The translations under genes and the position numbers were made by a program. Positions 31,564 to 36,905 of a stretch of DNA of 36,905 bases are shown here, one piece after another; position 1 is the stretch's first letter; every line of letters starts with the position of its first letter. The DNA lies in the NCBI GenBank assembly GCA_025463515.1, contig JAODAQ010000017.1, forward strand, positions 1 to 36,905, given 5' to 3'. The DNA comes from Rhodoglobus sp. Its GTDB lineage: Bacteria; Actinomycetota; Actinomycetes; Actinomycetales; Microbacteriaceae. The notes below the pieces were generated by a model. That model was not told where the DNA came from. It did not search any database and worked only from the letters and a program-made list of their open reading frames with translations.

Positions 31564-32314
31564 TCGCGCGCACGCTGAGCTGGATCGCGGTGAGGACGAG
31601 CAGCACCGCGAACAGCACTGTCGAGAGCTTCGCGGGCAGGGCGAGGCCGAGGTACGCTCCGCCCACGGCAGCGACCGCCGCGACGCCGCCCACGATGAGC
31701 GCCGTGCGCACGTCGACCAGGCCGGTGCGGCGGTTCGCGAGCGTGCCCGTCACGCTCGTCGCCACGATCACCGCGAGCGTCGTGCCCTTCGCGATGAGGT
31801 CGCTGATGCCGAGCCCCGCGACGAGGGCGGGCACCGCGATGACCGCGCCCCCGACGCCGAACAGCCCCGACGTGATGCCCATGACGAGGCCGATCGCGAG
31901 GTAGGCGATCGCGACCCCGAAGGAGAACTCGAGAGGCTCCCCGCGAACAGGCTCGACGAACAGGAGCCGCGCGGCGACGATCACGAGCAGCGCGATGAAG
32001 CCCCAGGTGAGCGCGGGCAGCGGCAGGCGCTTGAGCAGCGCCGAGCCGATGAGCGAGCCGGCCACCGCCCCGACGGCGATGACGCCCGCCGCGAGCAGGT
32101 CGACCTCGCCGTTCGCGAGGTACGTGATGCCCCCGGCGACCGAGCTCGGCAGTATCGCGAGCAACGAGGTGGCTGACGCCCGGCGCTGGTCCAGCCCCGC
32201 GAAAGTGACGAGCAGGGGCACGAGGATGATCCCGCCGCCGGCCCCGAAGGTACCGCTGAACACCCCGCCGACCAGACCGAGGAGGACGAGGATCCAGACG
32301 CGCGGTCGGAGCAC
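31541..32314 (-). CDS. TauE/SafE-family membrane permease
   Basis: A 257-residue membrane protein of the sulfite exporter TauE/SafE family (DUF81) with about eight predicted helices in two related halves. Each half opens with the family's glycine-rich signature: GGVFSGTFGAGGGIILVPLL near residue 15 and MGITSGLFGVGGAVIAVPAL near 145. Members move sulfite, sulfoacetate or other organic anions. I chose GTG at 32314; TACGCT six bases upstream suggests a leaderless message. Its 3' end overlaps the IclR gene by 23 bases on the opposite strand. The link to aromatic catabolism is only positional. Confidence 0.88.
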   Translation of the reverse strand: MLRPRVWILVLLGLVGGVFSGTFGAGGGIILVPLLVTFAGLDQRRASATSLLAILPSSVAGGITYLANGEVDLLAAGVIAVGAVAGSLIGSALLKRLPLPALTWGFIALLVIVAARLLFVEPVRGEPLEFSFGVAIAYLAIGLVMGITSGLFGVGGAVIAVPALVAGLGISDLIAKGTTLAVIVATSVTGTLANRRTGLVDVRTALIVGGVAAVAAVGGAYLGLALPAKLSTVLFAVLLVLTAIQLSVRAIRSRGRG

Positions 32315-32320
32315 CGCTCC

Positions 32321-32326
32321 AGCGTA
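32321..32326 (-). promoter_or_regulatory. -10 box of a probable leaderless TauE/SafE transcript
   Basis: TACGCT on the minus strand ends six bases before GTG 32314. This TANNNT-six-bases-start layout recurs at 32354 and 32960, and would place transcription start at the start codon. No good -35 box is visible. Confidence 0.4.
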
Positions 32327-32353
32327 GCCTTTCGGCGGAAGCCCCCTCCGCGC

Positions 32354-32359
32354 TACCGT
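32354..32359 (+). promoter_or_regulatory. -10 box of a probable leaderless HdeD-like transcript
   Basis: TACCGT ends six bases before the ATG at 32366. It faces away from the TACGCT box at 32321 in a 51-base divergent gap. No ribosome-binding site is seen upstream of the ATG and no strong -35 box is recognised. Confidence 0.4.
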
Positions 32360-32365
32360 GGGCGC

Positions 32366-32962
32366 ATGACTGACACTGGGACTCTCGACAACCCGCTCGC
32401 CTCTCTCGCCAAGGGAGTGTGGTGGCTCCTGCTGCTGCGCGGCATCCTCGCGGTGATCTTCGGCATCGTCGCCCTCATCGCGCCCGGCGCCGCGCTCACC
32501 GCGATCGCCTTCGTCGTGGGCGCCTACGCGGTCGTGGACGGCATCGCCGCGATCGTGCACTCCTTCCAGCTGCGCGCCTCCAACCCGCGCTGGGGGTGGC
32601 TGCTCACCAGCGGCATCCTCACCGTCCTTGCCGGTCTTGCTGCCCTGATCCTCCCCGGGGTCGCGGCACTCTTCGGCGGCCTGTTCGTGCTCTGGACCAT
32701 CGTGTTCTGGACGATCATGACCGGCGCCCTCGGCCTCCGCTCCGCAGCGGGCGCGCCCGCGGGCCGCGGAAAGACGTTCGGCATCCTCGCCGGCGTGGTG
32801 AGCCTCGTGTTCGGCGTCATCCTCGCGATCTCGCTCTTCGTCGCACCCGGCTCCACCGTGATCGGCCTGATCTGGACTGTCGGCATCTGGGCGATCGTGT
32901 TCGGCGTCATGCTCATCGGCGCCGCGATCGCGACACGTGCAGGGGTGAAGACCGCCGCCTAG
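32366..32962 (+). CDS. HdeD-like (DUF308) membrane protein
   Basis: A 198-residue membrane protein with six predicted helices arranged as three hairpins, the HdeD/DUF308 layout: WWLLLLRGILAVIFGIVALIAPG near residue 18, WGWLLTSGILTVLAGLAALILPG near 75, and TFGILAGVVSLVFGVILAISLFVAPG near 135, three similar repeats each ending in a PG turn. HdeD is linked to acid resistance in E. coli, but actinobacterial members are uncharacterised. The stop TAG also forms the start of the TAGGCT -10 candidate for the next gene. Confidence 0.85.
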   Translation: MTDTGTLDNPLASLAKGVWWLLLLRGILAVIFGIVALIAPGAALTAIAFVVGAYAVVDGIAAIVHSFQLRASNPRWGWLLTSGILTVLAGLAALILPGVAALFGGLFVLWTIVFWTIMTGALGLRSAAGAPAGRGKTFGILAGVVSLVFGVILAISLFVAPGSTVIGLIWTVGIWAIVFGVMLIGAAIATRAGVKTAA

Positions 32963-32965
32963 GCT
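32960..32965 (+). promoter_or_regulatory. -10 box of a probable leaderless thiolase transcript, made from the preceding stop codon
   Basis: TAGGCT begins with the TAG stop of the HdeD-like gene and ends six bases before the ATG at 32972, the same spacing as at 32321 and 32354. Read-through from the HdeD-like gene is also possible. Confidence 0.35.
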
Positions 32966-32971
32966 GGCGGT

Positions 32972-34126
32972 ATGGCTACCGCTGTCATCGTCGACGCCCT
33001 CCGCACCCCGTCAGGCAAGGGGAAGGCGGGTGGTGCGCTCGCGCAGTGGCATCCGGTCGACCTGCTCGGCACCGTGCTCCACGAGCTTGTCGCGCGCAAC
33101 GACCTGGACCCGGCGCTCATCGACGACGTGATCGGCGGGTGCCTCTCGCAGGTCGGCGAGCAGGCCGTGAACATCACGCGCAATGCGGTGCTCGCGGCCG
33201 GCTTCCCGGTGTCCGTTCCGGGCACGACGGTCGACCGGCAGTGCGGGTCGAGCCAGCAGGCCGCGCACTTCGCGGCGCAGGGCGTCATCGCGGGCGCGTA
33301 CGACATCGTCATCGCGTGCGGTGTCGAGCTCATGAGCAAGAACCCGATCAACGCCGCGACCCTCGGGCAGGACAACTGGGGGCCGCTGGTGCGCGAGCGC
33401 TACCCCGAGGGGCTAGTCGGGCAGGGCATCTCCGCGGAACTCATCTCCTCCCGCTGGAAGCTCTCCCGCGAGGCGCTCGACACCTTCGCCGAGCGCTCGC
33501 ACCGGCTGGCGGGCGCATCCGACTTCACGAGCGAGATCCTGCCGTTCGGCGACTTCACGACGGATGAGACCATCCGCCCCGGCACGACCGTTGCGGGACT
33601 CCACGAGCTCAAGCCCGCCTTCTTCGACGAGTCGCTGGCGGAGCGCTTCCCCGAGATCCACTGGAAGATCACGGCCGGAAACTCCTCGCCCTACACCGAC
33701 GGCGCCTCGGCGGTGCTCATCATGAGCGAGGAGCGGGCGCTGGAACTGGGCCTCACTCCTCGGGCGCGGTTCCACTCGTTCGCCGTCGTCGGCTCCGACC
33801 CGATCGAGATGCTCACCGGGGTGATGCCCGCGACGCAGCGCATCCTCGATCGCAGCGGGCTCGGGATCGACGACATCGACACGTTCGAGGTCAACGAGGC
33901 CTTCGCCGCCGTGCCGCTCGCCTGGCAGCACGAGTTCGGCGTCGACCCCGACCTGGTCAACCCGCGCGGCGGCGCCATTGCGCTCGGGCACGCGCTCGGG
34001 TCATCCGGAACCCGCCTGCTGACCACGATGGTCAACCAGCTCGAGCGCACCGGCGGCCGCTACGGGCTGCAGGTCATGTGCGAGGGCGCGGGCATGGCGA
34101 ACGCGACGATCGTCGAGCGGCTGTAG
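32972..34126 (+). CDS. Thiolase, FadA5/FadI-like acetyl-CoA C-acyltransferase
   Basis: A 384-residue thiolase. Catalytic Cys91 is in VDRQCGSSQQA, NEAFAAV near 310, catalytic His in GGAIALGHALGSSGTRLL near 340, and the second Cys in MCEGAGMANA at the end. The CEGAGMANA block and VDRQCGSSQQA are typical of actinobacterial lipid and steroid side-chain thiolases such as FadA5, not of PcaF. It is a third thiolase in the window. It stands alone between HdeD and an intergenic repeat region, so a general fatty-acid or steroid-chain role is as likely as a role in the aromatic pathways. Confidence 0.9.
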   Translation: MATAVIVDALRTPSGKGKAGGALAQWHPVDLLGTVLHELVARNDLDPALIDDVIGGCLSQVGEQAVNITRNAVLAAGFPVSVPGTTVDRQCGSSQQAAHFAAQGVIAGAYDIVIACGVELMSKNPINAATLGQDNWGPLVRERYPEGLVGQGISAELISSRWKLSREALDTFAERSHRLAGASDFTSEILPFGDFTTDETIRPGTTVAGLHELKPAFFDESLAERFPEIHWKITAGNSSPYTDGASAVLIMSEERALELGLTPRARFHSFAVVGSDPIEMLTGVMPATQRILDRSGLGIDDIDTFEVNEAFAAVPLAWQHEFGVDPDLVNPRGGAIALGHALGSSGTRLLTTMVNQLERTGGRYGLQVMCEGAGMANATIVERL

Positions 34127-34162
34127 CGGGTTCTGGGGCACTGCGCCCGGCTCAGCCCTCAG

Positions 34163-34188
34163 CACGCCCCCTCGGCACGCCCCCTCGG
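34163..34188. repeat. Tandem repeat, two exact 13-bp units
   Basis: CACGCCCCCTCGG occurs twice head-to-tail at 34163-34175 and 34176-34188, in the 198-base gap between the thiolase and the frameshifted exporter. No function is apparent; it may be a replication-slippage product. Confidence 0.85.
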
Positions 34189-34216
34189 CGCGGACAGGGT
34201 GCCCGACACTGAACCC

Positions 34217-34270
34217 CTAGCCGAACTAAGGACAGGATGATCGCCGCCAGAATGTCCTTAGTTCCGCTAG
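34217..34270. repeat. 18-bp inverted repeat with 18-base spacer
   Basis: CTAGCCGAACTAAGGACA (34217-34234) and TGTCCTTAGTTCCGCTAG (34253-34270) pair at 17 of 18 positions, with one C-C mismatch at 34222/34265. The arms are much more AT-rich than the surroundings. The element lies between convergent genes and could be a bidirectional terminator, a dispersed intergenic repeat or a protein-binding site. There is no T tract and no target-site duplication that I can see. Confidence 0.8.
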
Positions 34271-34324
34271 TGCTGCGGTTCACGACGGCCGGCGGGCAGC
34301 GGGCCGGCGGCGGCGCAGGGAGGG

Positions 34325-36072
34325 CTAGAACGCCTGCGCCTCGTGCAGCCGCGCGTAGCGCGCCCCGCGGGCGAGAAGTTCGGCGTGCGTCCCGATCTCG
34401 GCGATGCGGCCCTTGTCGAGCACCACGATGCGGTCCGCCGCCCTGATCGTCGACAGCCGGTGCGCGACCACGAGCGTCGTGCGCCCGGCCATGAGCCGCT
34501 CGAGCGCCTGCTGCACGAGCCTCTCCGACTCGCCGTCGAGCGCGGACGTCGCCTCGTCCAGCAGGAGGACCTTGGGGTTCCGGATGAGGGCGCGCGCGAT
34601 CGCGATCCGCTGCCGCTGCCCGCCCGAGAGCCGCGCTCACCGACCACAGTGTCCGACCCGTCCGGCAGGGCCTCCACGATCTCGAGGGCGTTCGCGTCCC
34701 GCAGCGCCGCGAGCACCCGGTCGTCGTCGGCCTCCGCGAGGCCGTACGCGACGTTGTCGCGGATCGAGCCCTCGAAGAGCACCGACTCCTGCGGCACCAC
34801 CGAGACACTCGAGCGGAACGTGCGCAGGTCGAGCGACTGCATGTCGACGCCGTCGAGCAGCAGCCGGCCCGAGGTCGGCCGCAGGAACCCGAGCACGACG
34901 TTGAGCAAGGTCGACTTACCGGAGCCCGAGGGACCGACGAACGCGACCGTCTCCCCGGGCGAGAGCGCGAGGTCGAGGCCCCGGAGGGCGTCGGCGGGGG
35001 CATCCGGGTACCGGAAGGAGAGCGCCTCGAAGGTCAGGGCTCCGGAGACGGCGGCCACGGCATCCTTGCCCGCATTGACCTCGATGTCGGGCTCCTGCAT
35101 GACCTCCGCGATCGAGCGCATCGACTCGCGCGCCTTCGTGATGACCGGCAGCAGGTTGAGGATCGCGACGACGCTGCCGGTGAGGATCGTGAAGTAGCCG
35201 CTCAGGAGGACGACCTCGCCGGCCGTGATCGGGAGGAAGCCCGTGAGGGCGGCAAGGGCCGCGGCCACGAGGCAGAAGACGCCGAGGGCCTGGTAGGTGA
35301 TCCACGTGATCGAGCCGAACCGGCCGTTGAACCGGTCGAGGGCGAGAGCCGCGGTACGCACGCCCTCGACGCTCGAGCTCACCCGCTCGAGCGCGACCTC
35401 CTCGAGGGCGTGGGCCCGGGTGATCGGCATGAGCGCTGCCATCTCGCCGACCCGCGCCGAGAAGTGCTCGATCTCGCGTCGCAGCTCCTCGTTGCGGCGG
35501 CCGGAGTTCTTGCGCAGCGCGAGCACGAGCGCCGCCGCGATCGGCACGGTCAGCGCGAACACCACGACGAACTGGGGCACCCGGATCGCGGTGAGCACGA
35601 GCGACCCGATGAGCACGCACACTGCGGAGAGACCGATGCCGTACGACTGCTGCAGCGCGAGCTCGACGTTCTCGGCGTCCCGCACGACCTTCGACTGGAT
35701 GACCGATGCGCTCATCCTCGAGTGGAACCCGATCGACAGCTGCTGCAGTCGGGCGCTCATCCCGGTGCGCAGGTCGGCGGCCACCCGCCGGATTGCTCCG
35801 CTGAAGAGGTTCACGTACAGCACGTTGAGCGGGAAGTTGATAACGAGGATGCCCACCGCCACGCCCGCGTTGATCCACAGCTGCTCGACCGGCTTGTGCT
35901 GCACGACGACGTCGATGATGTTGCCGGTGAGCACCGGCAGGATCCAGATCGGGCTGTCCTTGATGACGAACACCACGGTGGCGAGCAGCATCGAACCCCG
36001 GTAGGGGCGGAACAGCCGCACCAGTGAGCCGAGCGGGCGGGACTTGTCTACGAGGAGGACTGCGTCAGGCAC
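34325..36072 (-). pseudogene. ABC exporter (fused permease-ATPase), frameshifted in the ATPase domain
   Basis: The first part is a normal exporter half-transporter: six predicted membrane helices over residues 1-300, then an ATPase domain with Walker A GPSGSGKST near 375 and Q-loop VPQES near 425. After GERG at about 34631 the frame shifts: the correct continuation [15 protein letters not shown], Walker [13 protein letters not shown] and the switch His in VAHRLS are all present but in another frame, ending at TAG 34325. Relative to a usual GERG-two residues-LSGG layout seven bases are missing. Read in the original frame the protein runs on into Ser/Arg-rich nonsense ending at 34267. The start is GTG 36072. 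If real, the ATPase is dead; a sequence error cannot be excluded. The substrate is unknown (multidrug or lipid exporter type). Confidence 0.85.
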
Positions 36073-36080
36073 GACTCAGT

Positions 36081-36108
36081 ATTGCAAATTCTGGACTTAT
36101 CTACGCAA
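36081..36108 (-). promoter_or_regulatory. Weak promoter candidate before the ABC exporter
   Basis: On the minus strand TTGCGT (36103-36108) and TGCAAT (36081-36086) are 16 bases apart, eight bases before GTG 36072. The 28-base gap between this gene and the GNAT gene is AT-rich compared with its surroundings. Confidence 0.3.
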
Positions 36109-36550
36109 GAATCTTCTCGAAGCAGAGGGTGGCCGGGATGACCCCGTAGCCGCCGTAAGGCGGGATCGCGCGGTAGCCGATCGCCTCGTACAGCGAGACG
36201 GCCTCGGTCTGGAGGTTGCCCGTCTGCAGCACGAGTCGCGTGGCACCACGCCCCAGGGCGATCGCCTCGAGCTCGCTCATGAGCAGCTTCGAGACTCCTC
36301 GACCGCGGAATTGCACCGGGACAAATACCTTCTTCACCTCGAGCGTGCCCTCGGGCTCGCCCGGCGCCGGCCTCAGCGCCGCGTGCCCGGCCGGGGCATC
36401 CCCGTCGAATGCGACGACCGTCGCCACGAACTCGTCGTCGCGCGTTGCAAGAACTTCGTCCACCGCGGCGCGCTGCTCGGCGTCGAGTTCTGCCGTCCGC
36501 GGCGCGTAGAGCGCCGACGTCTCAGCGTTCATCGCGTCGCGCAGCGCCAC
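36101..36550 (-). CDS. GNAT-family N-acetyltransferase
   Basis: A 149-residue GNAT protein as called from GTG 36550. The acetyl-CoA binding core is clear: LEVKKVFVPVQFRGRGVSKLLMSELEAIA (motif A with the Q/RxxGxG/A loop, FRGRG) near residues 70-100, and LQTGNLQTEAVSLYEAIGYRAI near 108-130 as the C-terminal motif B. The substrate is unknown. GTG 36550 is the only canonical start: upstream in the same frame the sequence still looks coding (VVLGTVEWLDPRA) and is open back into the upstream gene, but holds no ATG, GTG or TTG. The true start may therefore be non-canonical, or the N-terminus is shortened. Confidence 0.85.
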   Translation of the reverse strand: MALRDAMNAETSALYAPRTAELDAEQRAAVDEVLATRDDEFVATVVAFDGDAPAGHAALRPAPGEPEGTLEVKKVFVPVQFRGRGVSKLLMSELEAIALGRGATRLVLQTGNLQTEAVSLYEAIGYRAIPPYGGYGVIPATLCFEKILA

Positions 36551-36608
36551 GGCACGAGGATCGAGCCACTCGACTGTGCCGAGTACGACAGGGCGGCGTT
36601 CGATCGCG

Positions 36609-36905
36609 CTACTCGCTCTTCTTGGCCGAGGTCGCGCTCGCGTTCGACTCGTACGACGTGTTCGTCGACTCGAAGAAGTTCACGAGCTGCAGGGTGTCAT
36701 TGGCCGCGGCCATCCACTTCGCCGGGTTCGAGACGTTGTAGTGCGCCTCGAAGCCGAGCTCCTCGAGCCGGCGGTCGGCCAGGTACTTGACGTACTGGTT
36801 GATGTAGGTGGCGTTGAGGCCGAGGATGCCGCCGGGCAGCAGGTCCTGGTTGTACTCCTCCTCCATCTCCACCGCATCGAGGATCATCTGCTTGATCTCG
36901 GTAGC
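36609..36905 (-). CDS. nrdB: Ribonucleotide reductase class I beta subunit, C-terminal part (5' truncated by window edge)
   Basis: Ninety-eight C-terminal residues are visible and the frame is open to the window edge; the ATG at 36887 is internal. The segment GLNATYINQYVKYLADRRLEELGF is the family helix that follows the last metal-ligand helices, and NVSNPAKWMAAANDTLQLVNFFES plus TNTSY lead to the tail that docks on the alpha subunit. The protein would hold the di-metal centre that generates the radical for dNTP synthesis. The tail differs from typical class Ib NrdF ends, so I prefer NrdB-type, with moderate certainty. It is a housekeeping gene marking the right border of the catabolic region. 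Confidence 0.85.
   Translation of the reverse strand, partial: ATEIKQMILDAVEMEEEYNQDLLPGGILGLNATYINQYVKYLADRRLEELGFEAHYNVSNPAKWMAAANDTLQLVNFFESTNTSYESNASATSAKKSE

Noticed and set aside
34217-34270. Insertion-sequence remnant or miniature transposon
   Set aside because: Only 54 bases, no visible target duplication and no transposase fragment; kept as an inverted repeat of unknown role.
34267-34324. Extended C-terminus of the ABC exporter in its original frame
   Set aside because: After the frame change the residues are Ser/Arg-rich without ATPase motifs; the real motifs lie in the other frame.
1-36905. CRISPR arrays, tRNA or rRNA genes, integrases, riboswitches
   Set aside because: No regularly spaced repeats, no cloverleaf-like sequence and no matching protein motifs were recognised in any gap on either strand.

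Overview
The window is high-GC DNA (roughly 70% GC by eye) with dense genes, frequent ATGA/GTGA overlaps, GTG starts and several probable leaderless promoters. With the class I ribonucleotide reductase beta tail, an actinobacterial-type homoprotocatechuate dioxygenase and the recurrent GGATGCC/GGCATCC word, this suggests an actinobacterium of the Micrococcales, most likely Microbacteriaceae. That placement is inference. Two housekeeping-type genes, both cut by the window edges, flank the region: the C-terminal part of hrpA on the left and the C-terminus of a ribonucleotide reductase beta subunit on the right. Between them lies a large aromatic-compound catabolic island. No tRNA, rRNA, CRISPR array, transposase or integrase was seen. 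No gene-free stretch exceeds 300 bases; the longest are 34127-34324 and 21296-21455, both described below.

Layout. (1) 1736-6957, plus strand: a CitE/HpcH-like lyase, an IclR regulator and pcaHGBDC, which open the ring of protocatechuate and carry it to 3-oxoadipate. (2) 6926-7836: a glutathione peroxidase and a divergent PaaI-type thioesterase. (3) 7885-13454, plus strand: a homoprotocatechuate (3,4-dihydroxyphenylacetate) meta-cleavage operon with a fumarylacetoacetate hydrolase-RraA fusion, a GntR repressor, a DapA-family aldolase, hpaE and hpaD. (4) 13503-21295, minus strand: ten genes in two probable transcripts. They are a SnoaL-like protein and an acyl-CoA ligase, then a MaoC hydratase, a NitT/TauT-type ABC importer (binding lipoprotein, two permeases, ATPase), a VOC protein, a second SnoaL-like protein and a YciI-like protein. 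(5) 21456-27019, plus strand: a PaaX-family regulator, a fused enoyl-CoA hydratase/3-hydroxyacyl-CoA dehydrogenase, a thiolase and an aryl/alkyl aldehyde dehydrogenase. (6) 27020-31563: pobA-pcaI-pcaJ (minus) divergent from pcaF-IclR (plus). (7) 31541-36905: a TauE/SafE permease, an HdeD-like membrane protein, a FadA5-like thiolase, a frameshifted ABC exporter, a GNAT acetyltransferase and the reductase fragment.

How it works together. pobA, pcaHG, pcaB, pcaC, pcaD, pcaIJ and pcaF give every step from 4-hydroxybenzoate to succinyl-CoA plus acetyl-CoA, split into two blocks about 20 kb apart, each with an IclR gene. The hpa operon supplies ring cleavage, semialdehyde oxidation and a decarboxylase/isomerase candidate. 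It lacks a recognisable HpaF, HpaH and HpaI, and the DapA-family protein is a chemically attractive HpaI replacement. Blocks 4 and 5 look like one CoA-dependent side-chain degradation pathway with its own importer. Its substrate cannot be read from sequence; a phenylpropenoid-type acid feeding 4-hydroxybenzoate into pobA/pca would fit.

The most interesting candidates are the DapA-type aldolase and FAH-RraA fusion in the hpa operon, the unassigned PaaX/ligase/MaoC/ABC/SnoaL module with a shared operator-like word, and a set of operator and leaderless-promoter signals that link the blocks.
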